This document shows positions 11,347 to 20,610 of a stretch of 64,000 nucleotides of DNA, piece by piece. Position 1 is the first letter of the stretch, and each line of letters opens with the position of its first letter. Source of the DNA: Pyropia haitanensis (lineage: Eukaryota; Rhodophyta; Bangiophyceae; Bangiales; Bangiaceae); the NCBI GenBank assembly GCA_008729055.1, contig SDUX01000006.1:939501-1003500 (forward strand). Reading direction: 5' to 3'. Under the pieces are notes generated by a model. The model saw only the letters and a program-made list of their open reading frames with translations, was not told where the DNA came from and did no database searches. The position numbers were made by a program, and so were the translations under genes.

Positions 11347-13983
11347 ATGGCCCGGCAGGTGGCGCCCCGCCGGCGGGTGCTCGCCGCCGCCGCCGCCGCC
11401 GTCGTCGCGGCGGTGGTCGTCTCGGCGGCGGCGGTGGGCGGCTCGCCCGCGGCGGCGCCCAAGAAGGGGTGCCACGCGGAGCACGCGCCCGCCCCCGAGC
11501 CGACGACCACGACCACGGGGGACGCGGCGGCGCCGACCGCGACGGCGTCCCCGTCGCCAATGCCCGCCGCCGACCCGACCGACGCCCCCGAGCGGCCAAC
11601 GTACGAGCGGCGGCTGCCAGAGGAGGAGCCGTCGACGCCGACGCCGTCGCCGCCGCCGGCGGCCGTCTCCACCACGCCGACCGCGTACGAGTCGTCGACG
11701 CCGGCGGCGCCGACCGACGCGCCCGCCGCGCCGCCCACCGAGCCGCCATCGACGCCCTACACGCCGACCGAGGAGCCGTCAACGCCGACGGAGGAGCCGT
11801 CGACGCCGCCGACGGCGCCGCCGACCGACGCGCCCGTCGTGCCGCCCGCGACAGAGACGGATGCGCCGGTGGTGCCACCAGCCGTCGAGACGGACGCGCC
11901 GGTGGTGCCCCCAGCCGTCGAGACGGACGCACCGGTGGTGCCCCCAGCCGTCGAGACGGACGCGCCGGTGGTGCCCCCAGCCGTCGAGACGGACGCGCCG
12001 GTGGTGCCCCCAGCCGTCGAGACGGAGACGCCGGTGGTACCACCAGCCGTCGAGACGAACGCGCCGGTCGAGCCGACCGCGGCAGCGACGGACGCGCCGG
12101 TCAAGCCCGCTGTCGAGACGGACACGCCGGTGACGCCCGCTGTCGAGACGACCGCGCCGGTCGTGCCGCCCGCCGAGCAGACGGCGCCCCCCACCGAGCC
12201 GCCCGTCATGCCAGTGTCGCCGTCGACGGCGCCGCCGACGCCCGACCAGAGCACCAAGCCGTCGGCCGCCGCGCCCGAGGCGACGCCCTCCGACGCCCCC
12301 CCGCCGCCCGCCACGTGCGCGGCCGGGGACAAGACGTGCAAGGCGCGGTCGCCGCCGCCGGCGGCGGCGTCGGCGTCCCCCGCGCCAGACGCAGCCAAGC
12401 CTGGCAGGCCCTACACGCCGCCGGCGGACTTTACCAAGTCGGTCACCAACAAGTCGTGCTCGGGGGTCATTGGCTTTGTGCTCGTCGACGTTGAGACGGG
12501 CAAGGATCTGTTCATCCTCCGCGAGGGGGACATCATCCCCAAGGACCCGCTGCTGACCATCCGGGCGGTCACGTCGCCCGGCTTTGACGTTGGCGACGTC
12601 CGCTTCTCCCTCGCCGGCAAGTTCATCCGCACCGAGGAGTACTACCCCTACTCCATCTCGGGGGACAACACGCGCGGCTCCTTCTTCCCGTGGGCGGGGC
12701 GGTCCGCCCTCCGGCCGGGCCTGCACAAGGTGTCGGCGACGCCCGAGTTTGGCGCCGGCCTCGACGTGCGCGTCAAGTTTGTCGACGCCAAGACAGTGGC
12801 GTTCCCCAAGGACCGCAGCCTCACCACGTTCATCCTCAAGCGCGGCCACCCGCCGTGCGGGATGGACGTCAAGTCCATTTCGCGGGACCCGGCGGCCGAG
12901 CCCGGCATGACGCCCAACCCCGACCCCAAGGCGACGCCGTGCAAGAAGCACCCGGGCAAGCACGGCATGCCGATGAAGCAGGACGAGGTGGGCGTGGACA
13001 TGAAGGAGCTCAAGAAGGAGGTTGCCAACGGCGACTGCGTCGTGTGCGCCAAGCGCCACTCGCCCGACTTTAGCAAGCGCTTCAAGGTCGAGCGCGTCTG
13101 TGAAGCCATCTACGCGGACGCGCCGCTGTGGACGAGCCCCGAGGACGGGGTGCTCTTCTACTCGGACCCGCCCAAGCGGGAGGTGCTGATGTGGAACGCG
13201 TCGACGGGCAAGGTGACGACGTTTTGGAAGGACTCGGGGCTGGTCAACGGCCTCGCCTGGGGCGTCGACGGCAAGCTCCTCGCCACGCAGCGCGTCGTGG
13301 GCAAGATCGTCCAGATTGACGTGGAGGACAAGGCGCTGCCCGGCACCGCCAAGACGACGACGGTGGTGGACAAGCACAACGGGAAGAAGCTGTCCGACCC
13401 CAACGATCTGGTCGTCTCGGAGGGCGGCGACATTTACTTTACGGACCCGCCCCACTACAACTCGACCGACATGTCGGGCCTGTCGCACGACGCTGGGGAG
13501 GTGTTTGCGCTCTTTGCAGGCGACACCGAGCCGACGCTCATTGACGGCACGCTCAAGCGCCCGCAGGGCGTCATCCTCGACCGCGCCGAGGAGTACCTGT
13601 ACGTGTCCGACTGGCAGACCCGCAGCTGGCTGCGGTACGACGTGAAGAACGGCAAGGCGAGCGGGGACTGGAATAAGGTCGTCGCGCACCAGGTGGACGA
13701 GAAGGACCGCCGCGAGGGCCGCCCCGACGGCATGTGCATCGACATCCAGGGCCGCGTGTTCGCGGCGGGCCCCGGCGGCATCTGGCTGTTTGGGCCGGGC
13801 TTCAAGTACGAGGGCGTCATCCCAACGCCAGAGGGCGCCATCGCCGTCACCGAGACGGCGCTGGGGGAGGTGGCCGTCCCGGGCCAGGCCGAGCACGAGA
13901 AGGTGCTCTTCTTCACCACCGACGAGGGCGTGTACAAGATGAGCCGCCGCGCGCTCGGCGACAAGGCCGACAAGCTGGTCTAG
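11347..13983 (+). CDS. Secreted SMP-30/gluconolactonase-like protein on a Pro/Thr repeat stalk
   Basis: The product is 878 residues. A signal peptide or anchor (residues 8-35, Arg-rich then VLAAAAAAVVAAVVVSAAA) suggests export. Residues 45-350 are a Pro/Thr/Glu stalk including 11-residue repeats of the TDAPVVPPAVE type, probably extended and O-glycosylated. A middle domain, about 370-500, with SGVIGFVLVDVETGKDLF and LREGDIIPKD, resembles an Ig-like fold but I do not recognise it. Residues 575-875 match the six-bladed SMP-30/gluconolactonase/LRE propeller, with the usual metal ligands Glu586 (VCEAIYAD), Asn686 (DPNDLVV) and Asp794 (RPDGMCID). The likely activity is a Ca/Zn-dependent sugar-lactone or ester hydrolase in the wall or mucilage; the substrate is unknown. 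The ATG at 11347 is chosen because the signal peptide starts there. Intronless. Confidence 0.85.
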   Translation: MARQVAPRRRVLAAAAAAVVAAVVVSAAAVGGSPAAAPKKGCHAEHAPAPEPTTTTTGDAAAPTATASPSPMPAADPTDAPERPTYERRLPEEEPSTPTPSPPPAAVSTTPTAYESSTPAAPTDAPAAPPTEPPSTPYTPTEEPSTPTEEPSTPPTAPPTDAPVVPPATETDAPVVPPAVETDAPVVPPAVETDAPVVPPAVETDAPVVPPAVETDAPVVPPAVETETPVVPPAVETNAPVEPTAAATDAPVKPAVETDTPVTPAVETTAPVVPPAEQTAPPTEPPVMPVSPSTAPPTPDQSTKPSAAAPEATPSDAPPPPATCAAGDKTCKARSPPPAAASASPAPDAAKPGRPYTPPADFTKSVTNKSCSGVIGFVLVDVETGKDLFILREGDIIPKDPLLTIRAVTSPGFDVGDVRFSLAGKFIRTEEYYPYSISGDNTRGSFFPWAGRSALRPGLHKVSATPEFGAGLDVRVKFVDAKTVAFPKDRSLTTFILKRGHPPCGMDVKSISRDPAAEPGMTPNPDPKATPCKKHPGKHGMPMKQDEVGVDMKELKKEVANGDCVVCAKRHSPDFSKRFKVERVCEAIYADAPLWTSPEDGVLFYSDPPKREVLMWNASTGKVTTFWKDSGLVNGLAWGVDGKLLATQRVVGKIVQIDVEDKALPGTAKTTTVVDKHNGKKLSDPNDLVVSEGGDIYFTDPPHYNSTDMSGLSHDAGEVFALFAGDTEPTLIDGTLKRPQGVILDRAEEYLYVSDWQTRSWLRYDVKNGKASGDWNKVVAHQVDEKDRREGRPDGMCIDIQGRVFAAGPGGIWLFGPGFKYEGVIPTPEGAIAVTETALGEVAVPGQAEHEKVLFFTTDEGVYKMSRRALGDKADKLV
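11827..12191 (+). repeat. 33-bp coding tandem repeats in the stalk of the gluconolactonase-like gene
   Basis: The unit encodes 11 residues (TDAPVVPPAVE). Five to six near-identical copies lie between 11827 and about 12060, then degrade to variants with PVEPTAA, PVKPAVE and PVTPAVE up to about 12190. Differences are mostly third-position or single substitutions, which suggests recent expansion with the frame preserved. Confidence 0.9.
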
Positions 13984-14498
13984 GCAGCCGCATCGGAAGG
14001 GGAGCGTGTAGGAGAGCGGGGGGGAGGGGGGAACACGCGCGGGTCACAAAGAGCGCATGGGAAGGAGAGGAGGCCTGCGGGGCGAGCGCCCGCGCCCGTG
14101 CCCCTCCGTGTAAAGAGGGTCTGCGCCGCGACCCATCCATCCAAACGACGGGAGCGGGTGCTCTAGCGCGGCCGCCGCCGTCGTGCACGTTGCGACGGTG
14201 GTGGCCACGCTGGCCGGCGGCACAGGCAGACCCGCCGTGTGCCGCCAGCAGCATCTTTCCCGCGGTCCGTCGGAAAAAAAAAAAAAAAAAAATGAAAACA
14301 CACTCAACACTCGTGACTGTTCTGCCGGCCGACACGGCGGCTGGTCGCTCCACCCAATCGCACACGCCCTCCGTCTCAGCCCACACTCACCCCCTCCTCT
14401 CCGCTTCGCCCTCCCCCCCCCCCATCCCCCCCCCTTACCCCCCACCCCCCCGCTAGTCGGTAGGGGCGGGGCCCCAATGGCGGCCGCCGGGTGCGCCG
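13984..14498. other. Convergent 3' region with 19-A run
   Basis: About 500 bp between the convergent gluconolactonase-like and SOD-like genes. It includes an uninterrupted A run at 14274-14292 and a C-rich stretch at 14410-14453. No gene is seen. Confidence 0.45.
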
Positions 14499-15314
14499 CT
14501 AGTACGTGTCCACTCGCCGGCGGTACGCCCGCGGCGTAGCCGTCGCCACCGGCGCCGGCGTCGGCACCGGCGCGGGTGTCGCGACCGGCGCCGGCGTCGA
14601 CACCGGCTCGGGTGTCGCGACCGGCGCCGGCGTCGACACCGGCTCGGGTGTCTCTGCCGGCGTGGGTGTCGCCACCACCGGCGCGGGCGTCGCGACCGGC
14701 TCGGGCGACGCCGCGGGCGCCGCCTCCCCCACCGCCGCCACCCCCAGCACGCACTGGGCCAGCCGCGCGCCCGGCGCCCCCCCCCCGTCATCCGGGCGCT
14801 CGTGGATGATGAGCCCCCGCCCACGCGCCGCGTCTGTCCGCAGCACGTCCGTCACGACGCCCTGCACCTTGGCGACGCCATCTCCGTTGGCGGCGGGCAG
14901 GGTGCCCAGGTCCCCCGCGTCGCGGCCCGCCGACGGCGGCAGCGCGTGCGCGGCGGCGAGCCGCCGCGGGCTCCAGCGGTCCCCCGCCGCGGAGCCGTCC
15001 GCCGCGGAGATGTCCCCGTATTCGTGGACGTGCCACGCAACGACGGCGGCGGCGGGGAGGCCCGTGACGGTTGCCGAGACGGACGTGCCGCAGCCGCCAT
15101 GGACGGGCGTGAGCGTGACGGTGCCGCCGACGGAGGAGCCGGACGCGGCGGAGAGGGTGCACGTCAGGGGGGTGGCGCCGTGACACAGCTCGTGGCGGAT
15201 GGGGGGGGAGGCCGCCGTCGCGGGGGGCGTCACCGTCGCGGCGACCGCCGCAACGGCGGCGGCGGCGGCGGCACCCACCGTGGCGGTGGTCACACGGCCG
15301 CAGCGGGGCGCCAT
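14499..15314 (-). CDS. Secreted Cu/Zn-superoxide-dismutase-like protein with altered metal site
   Basis: The product is 271 residues: a hydrophobic signal region at 10-36, a SOD-type beta-barrel at about 45-195, and a tail of Thr-Pro-Ala/Glu-Pro-Val repeats (about 200-260). Cu ligand positions H95 and H97 (WHVHEYGD) and H171 (GRGLIIH) are kept, as are H123 (AHALPP) and D135 (GDLGTLP). The bridging His of the family's HFNP motif is replaced by Arg113 (GDRWSP), and the next Zn His is Asp132 (GRDAGDL). The paralogue at 19816-20610 has every ligand. Normal Cu/Zn dismutation is therefore doubtful; a copper-binding or structural role is possible. The signal and repeat tail suggest a wall or extracellular location. 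The ATG at 15312-15314 opens the signal peptide. Intronless. Confidence 0.85.
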   Translation of the reverse strand: MAPRCGRVTTATVGAAAAAAVAAVAATVTPPATAASPPIRHELCHGATPLTCTLSAASGSSVGGTVTLTPVHGGCGTSVSATVTGLPAAAVVAWHVHEYGDISAADGSAAGDRWSPRRLAAAHALPPSAGRDAGDLGTLPAANGDGVAKVQGVVTDVLRTDAARGRGLIIHERPDDGGGAPGARLAQCVLGVAAVGEAAPAASPEPVATPAPVVATPTPAETPEPVSTPAPVATPEPVSTPAPVATPAPVPTPAPVATATPRAYRRRVDTY

Positions 15315-16360
15315 GGTGGCACAAGTTCACGGGTCGGCGGCGGCGTTGACGGTGGCGGCTGTACCGGTGGAGGTGGCGGTGGCCGCTACGGAGCAAGAAG
15401 CGAGCAATACGGGCGGGTGTGGGACAGCACTGGCGGTGCCGGTGGGGTGGTGCCGGTGTGGTCGTCAGTGTGGGGATGGTGGGGGTACGGGTGCGTCGGC
15501 CGCAGCGCCAACTGCCCGCCCTCGTCGAGCTCGCCCTTTTATACACGCGCCCCCCCGCCGGCGCGGCGGTCAGCCCGGCGCCACGGCCGCCGCGGCAAAA
15601 CCGCGCGCGTGTGGCGGCCACCACCGGCGCCACAGACGGCTCGCGGCGGACCACGGGCACTGCCTCAGGCACCGCATCGACAGGCACGGCGGTGGCGTCG
15701 ATGGCGGCTGCGCCTGTCTACCCCTTTCCCGCTGCCCATAGCAGGGGTAGGCCACGGACGGCGGCGTGGCGGGCGGCCGCTTGGCACGCGACTGGTGGCC
15801 AGAGCCAGGGGCGGACGTCGTTGACGATGAGCGAGGCGCCCTCCCCTTCTCCGTCTCGCTATGCCAAGCCCGCCCCCAGCCGCCCCCCTTCTCGTCTTCA
15901 TGACCGTGCGTGCCACGCGTCTGCGCGGGTCGACGCGGCACCAGGGGCAGCCTCCCCCCCCCCCCGCCCTCCCCACCCCCCCCCCCCTGCCGCTCCCGCA
16001 CCCTCCCCAGACGGCCACACCGCGCCACGCTGCCGACGACGGATCCGTGTTTTGCACGCGCGCGCTGCCCAGGCCGTGCCGCCGTCGCCACCGACGGCCG
16101 CCGGCCGCCGCGGCGCCAGGACCGGTGCAGGCGGCAGCGGCGGTGGCGGCGGCGGCGGCCGGTCGAGCCGCTATCGGCCACGGCTGGGCGGTACGAGCCG
16201 CTGCCGGCCACGGCTGGGGGGCGCCATGCGCGGGCGAGCGGCCGCGTGCGACCCGGCGCGGCGCCGCTACGAGCGGCGGAGGGTACGGGCGGGCGGCGCG
16301 GTTGCCGGCGCTGACACCCTACCCCCCCCCACGCAAAAAGAAGTCAAGGTGGGAAAAGAG
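15315..16360. other. Upstream region of SOD-like gene to 5S gene
   Basis: About 1 kb. It carries GGC/GTG triplet repeats and C runs at 15955-15990. A short direct repeat of GGCCACGGCTGG lies near 16178 and 16208. No gene is supported. Confidence 0.4.
16354..16357 (-). terminator. RNA polymerase III T-stretch after 5S
   Basis: Three bases past the 5S 3' end the minus strand reads CTCTTTTCCC. A TTTT run immediately downstream is the standard pol III terminator. Confidence 0.8.
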
Positions 16361-16479
16361 ACGTACAGCATTGGGGGTTCGCCTGTGATCCCTCACCAGA
16401 CTACTAGCCCAACTCGCGACGCTTGACTTCGGAATTCGGAATGGGTTCCGGTACGAGTGTCTCGGATGTGGCCGTCCGT
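16361..16479 (-). rRNA. 5S ribosomal RNA
   Basis: Read on the minus strand, this 119-nt segment has the eukaryotic 5S architecture. The 5' end (ACGGACGGC) pairs with the 3' end (GCTGTACGT) to form helix I with one mismatch. Internal segments CATCCGAGACAC, ACCGGAACCCATTCCGAA, CCGAAGTCAAGCG, GAGTTGGGCTAGTA and TGGTGAGGGATCACAGG occur in the expected order and correspond to loops A-C and E, including the internal pol III control region. The order and wording resemble red-algal (Porphyra) 5S as I remember it. Only one copy is present in this window, outside any 18S-28S unit. Confidence 0.93.
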
Positions 16480-16640
16480 GCCAGAAACGGCGTGGCGGTC
16501 TACTTTAGTCCTGTTTCCTCCAATTGGCTGGTCACAGAGAGCGTTCATATGGATTGAGGGGAATAAGAACAGGGGCATCGCCTCCCACCCCACCCCACGA
16601 CTCCCCGGCCTTCATCCTTCGCTTCCACCCGCTTCCTCGC

Positions 16641-17150
16641 CCCGCCCCCCTTCCTTCTTACGTATCCTTGGCTCACCGGCGCGGCCGGACCACCCTCTCT
16701 CACCGCCGCCCGCGGCACGCGTACGCACCGCCGCGTCCGATGGGAGCGGCTCGACACACATGCGGCCAAAAGGGGGGCACACTCCCACAGCGGTAGGGCC
16801 ACGTCCCGGCCCCGCTCCCCTTCCTTGCTACGTATCCTTGGCTCACCGGCGCGGCCGGACCACCCTCTCTCGCCGCCGCCCGCGGCACGCGTACGCACCG
16901 CCGCGCCCGGTGGGAGCGGCTCGACACACATGCGGCCAAAAGGGGGGCACACTCCCACAGCGGTAGGGCCACGTCCCGGCCCCGCTCCCCTTCCTTGCTA
17001 CGTATCCTTGGCTCACCGGCGCGGCCGGACCACCCTCTCTCACCGCCGCCCGCGGCACGCGTACGCACCGAAGCGCCCGGTGGGAGCGGCTCGACACACA
17101 TGCGGCCAAAAAGGGGGCACACTCCCACAGCGGTAGGGCCACGTCCCGGC
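16641..17150. repeat. Three tandem copies of a 170-bp repeat
   Basis: Copies lie at 16641-16810, 16811-16980 and 16981-17150, each carrying CGTATCCTTGGCTCACCGGC (16661, 16831, 17001) and ending in CCACGTCCCGGC. They differ at only a few positions, so the expansion is recent. The unit also contains GGCCAAAA and GGGGCACACTCCCACAGCGG. Each copy is open in more than one frame, but 170 is not a multiple of three, so coding is unlikely. The array starts about 160 bp past the 5' end of the 5S gene. Confidence 0.92.
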
Positions 17151-19815
17151 GGCCACGGCCGCCCCCGTCCCCCCGCCGCGGCTGCCTGGTACGGGCGTCT
17201 CCGGCCGACCGCCGCGGCGCGACGCCGTCGTCGGAGTGCGCGCGTCGGAGGCTGCCGCGCCGCGCGGTGCGCCGAGGGACAAGCGGGTGGCCTGCCGTGG
17301 CGCAGCAGTTCGGGGGCGGGTGGAGCGGGGGGGCGGGGGGAGGGAGGGGGGGGCGGTGGGTGAGCCCCGGCTGGTGAGCCACGGCAGCGGTGGGCGTCGC
17401 GGCCGCAGGTCGACCGAGTGTGCCACGCGTTTCACCCTGATCGGAACCAGGGACCAAAGCGTGGCCACACGGTCGGTAGCCCTGACGTCAGGGTCGCAGG
17501 TGGGGAAGCAGACCTACATGTGACGAGGCGCTCGACGGCATTGCTGTTCATGGGTGGTGAGCTTGTGCGTTGCCTGCCACCTATCAAGGTCCCCGACGGA
17601 TAGCTATCCCGCAACATCGCATCAGCGTTCCTCACTTGCGATGACAACTGGATAAATTAACGGATACGCCGTGCAACAAACCGCCGCCTCGTTACGTAAC
17701 TCGTGCTACTGGAAATTCAAACACGAGCCTGTGGGCCGCCCCCCCTGCACAGCTGCTCGGCACAGCTGTACGTAGTGTAGTGCGCCAATAGAGGGGGTCC
17801 CCGACAAAGGGGTGATGAGCCACCCAGCGTGGAAGACCACGATCAAGCCGGCCCCCGCTGCGCCGCGAGTTCCCTCGGTGCGTCCGCCGCAGGCGCCGGC
17901 GCCGGGACGACCGCTGCCGCTGGCGCCGATAGCCGCGTCGCCTTCCCCGTCTTGCCCAGTTGAGTCGATGCAGGCGTCCTTGGTTCTGATTGCGATCGGC
18001 TTTCCCCCCCCCCGCCCAGCCTTTGGCAGACGCCCATGTCTCGGCTGCCGCTGCCGCCGGCCAACGCCGTTGCTGGCCGGCGCGCTCTTCCATCCTCCCC
18101 CCGCCGTTGATAGCTGGCCATCCCCTTGTCGCTAGCGGCTGGCCACGCTCCCCTGCCGCAAGGTTGCGAGCTGGCGGCGTCCGTTCGGCTGCTGGTTGCA
18201 GCACCAGTGCGGTCGCGGCTTCCGGGACGCGTCAGCGCGCTCGGGCACAGCAGTAGCGTCATCCCAGCAGGTTGCAGATTATCCAAGTCAATGTGGTAAA
18301 ATTCCACGCTGCGGTACTAGTAGACCTACTGACGGCCGCAAAAGTTTCGGGCTAATCTCGCGGGCTGTCAAGCCGTGTCAACAACAGACGCGAACCGCAC
18401 CGCCTCTTTCGAGCGTGTGTGGCACGTGCTGGCCAAAGGACGATCTCACGAGACTGTCACAACCTTGTCACAAGAGTCTCGTCTACCTCACAGGCCGTGC
18501 CGCCGGCGGCGCCGCCAGCCGCGGATGACGACAACTAGCCAACAGTGGGTCGTGGCAAGACCGAGCAGGGGTAGGAGGAGGAGGGAGGGCGGGCGCGGGG
18601 AGGGATCATTCCCCGTGGGGGCCGAAGGGCGGGGGGGGCGGGGTCATCCCCCATGGATGACCCTCCTCTCCCACGCCCTCCCACCCCTGCTGGCATGGGC
18701 GCCCCTTCCTTTCCGCTACCAGTGGGCGCCGCCACGTGCCGCAGGCCGGATGCGGCGGGCGCCCCTGCCGCGGGGTGCCCCATGTCTGAAGTGGCCATCC
18801 CCCCCGTCTGGGGCCACGGCGGGGGGTGGCCCGCGTCACGAGCGGCCGATAGCCGACAGCGGAGGGGTCGACCGACGGGGGGTGGGGGGGGACAGCAGCC
18901 CGCCGCTGGCGGGCCCACCCGTCGCGCGCCCCGGCCCATCTCTGCCCGCCACGCCGCCGCCGTGCGGCCCGCACAATGCGCTGTGTGTGTCTTTCTCTTT
19001 CGTTGCTCGCGCTTTGCAAGCCGCGAGCCGTGTATGCCGGCGGGGGAGCTGGCAGAAGCGATGCGCGCGGCAGGGGGCCGGGGGGGGGGGTGGGGGGGGG
19101 GGGGGGGGGCGGCGTTTCTCCACGGCTGCCACTGTACGAAACGAGCAAGGGGGGGGGGATGCCCCTGGCGGCCGCGTCGTCCCGTGCGGAAGCGGGCGGC
19201 GCCAAGGCGGCAGACGCGGCAGCGGTGGCGAAGGGGGAGTGGGGGGATGCCGGGGGGGTGGATGCCTTTTGCCGACACGTCCCGCCCCACCCAGCGGCGT
19301 CTGACGGGGAGGGGGAGGGGGGGGCGGGCGTCCCCGCCGCCGCCGCCGCTGGAGGTGGCGGTGGCGGCGGCATTGACACTGGTGGGCTGGTCCTCTGACG
19401 GACGCGGCCGTGGCGGCCGCCGCGTCGGCGGCACGGCGGTGGCGGCCGCCGGTCTGGCGGCGGCGGGCGTAAAAGGGACGCCGCCGTGGTGATGAAGCGC
19501 GGACAGAACCACTACGCCACCCGCCTCGGCACCCTCAGCCGCGGCACGCCCTCTGGTACCGCTCTTCGTGCGTGTCCCCTTCCCACCATTTTCTTTCCCT
19601 TTCCGCCCTCTTTGTCCCCTGCCCACCCTTTCTTCCAACAATTCACTGCACACGACCGCGACCGACCCGCCGCCGCTGCCGCTGACGCAGCAGCTGTCGC
19701 CGCCGCCGCCGTCGCCTCCGCCGCCGCCGCCGCCGCAACCGCTGCTGCCGTTGCCAACCCGCCCCTCGTACCGTGCCGCTATGGCCCCCGCAGCCGCCGC
19801 CTGACCACCCTCACG
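17151..19815. other. 2.7-kb region without supported genes
   Basis: 17400-18530 is AT-richer with short open frames on both strands and no conserved motif. 18600-19480 returns to G/C-run sequence. The last 250 bp before 19816 is a pyrimidine-rich leader with GCC repeats and is the likely 5' UTR and promoter of the second SOD gene. Confidence 0.4.
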
Positions 19816-20610
19816 ATGGGTGCGGCGGCCGTCGCCGCGGTCGCCATCGCGGTGGCGTCCCCCACGTGGGCAGACACGTACGAGGCGCCCTCCCAAAGCA
19901 AATCGTGCCCCGGCGCGGTCCCCCTGACGTGCACCCTGTCGTCCTCGTCGGGCTCCTCGGTCGGCGGCACCGTCACGCTCACGCCCGTCGATGGCGGCTG
20001 CGCAACGGCGGTGTCGGCCACCATCACCGGCCTCCCCGCCGAGGCGGTCGTCGGGTGGCACGTCCACGAGTATGGCGACATTTCCGCGGCGGACGGGACC
20101 GCCACCGGCGGCCACTTTAACCCAGAGGAGGTGCCCCACGCGCTGCCGCCAGCGTCCCAGCGCCACGCTGGGGACCTCGGCAACCTCCCCGCCGCCAACC
20201 ACGACGGCACATCGACGGTGCGCGGGTACGTGTCGGAGGTGTTGCAGACGGCCGCGGCGCGCGGGCGGGGGCTCATCATCCACGCCGCGACGGATGATGG
20301 GGGGCAGCCGACGGGGAATGCGGGCGCCCGGCTAGCACAGTGCGTGCTGGGGGTGGCGGCGGAGGGGGCGGCCGCGCCGACCGCCGCGCCGGTGGCGACC
20401 GCGTCGCCACGGCCGACGCGGCCGCCGCGCAAGACGGCGGCGCCGAGCGCGACGCGCGCGCCCAGCATGACGCGCGCGCCGATCGCGACGCGCGCGCCGA
20501 TCGCGACGCGCGCGCCGATCGCGACGCGCGCGCCGAGCGTGACGCGCGCGCCGCGCCCGACGCGTACGCCGCGGCCGGCCTACTACTACTACTGGCCGTC
20601 GAGCTACTAA
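19816..20610 (+). CDS. Secreted Cu/Zn superoxide dismutase-like protein, complete metal site
   Basis: The product is 264 residues. The N-terminus MGAAAVAAVAIAVASPTWADT is a convincing signal peptide. The SOD barrel keeps all ligands: His82 and His84 (HVHEYGD), bridging His100 (HFNP), His108, His117 and Asp120 (QRHAGDLGN), and His156 (GRGLIIH). It should convert superoxide to peroxide and oxygen outside the cell or in the secretory path. The C-terminal tail has six-residue TRAPIA repeats (an 18-bp unit between about 20466 and 20545) and ends in YYYYWPSSY, a tyrosine-rich end that might be cross-linked in the wall (inference). An upstream ATG at 19781 is out of frame by one base relative to the paralogue's start, so translation is assigned to 19816. 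Intronless. Confidence 0.87.
   Translation: MGAAAVAAVAIAVASPTWADTYEAPSQSKSCPGAVPLTCTLSSSSGSSVGGTVTLTPVDGGCATAVSATITGLPAEAVVGWHVHEYGDISAADGTATGGHFNPEEVPHALPPASQRHAGDLGNLPAANHDGTSTVRGYVSEVLQTAAARGRGLIIHAATDDGGQPTGNAGARLAQCVLGVAAEGAAAPTAAPVATASPRPTRPPRKTAAPSATRAPSMTRAPIATRAPIATRAPIATRAPSVTRAPRPTRTPRPAYYYYWPSSY

Noticed and set aside
8865..12494. Plus-strand open frame of about 1200 codons
   Set aside because: It overlaps the signal peptide and repeat stalk of the gluconolactonase-like gene in another frame, and its composition is low-complexity without motifs.
11779..13896. Long antisense open frame under the gluconolactonase-like gene
   Set aside because: It mirrors the codon structure of the sense gene; Arg/Leu/Val-rich with no family motif. 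Long antisense frames are expected at this GC content.
14274..14292. 19-A run as evidence of a retroposed mRNA
   Set aside because: No gene body precedes it without its own genomic context and no target duplication is visible; similar A or T runs occur at 8463-8474, 52018-52036 and 63921-63932.
16545..17457. Overlapping open frames in the 170-bp repeats (MGVCP-type repeats)
   Set aside because: 170 bp is not a multiple of three, the same sequence is open in several frames, and no start or family is conserved.
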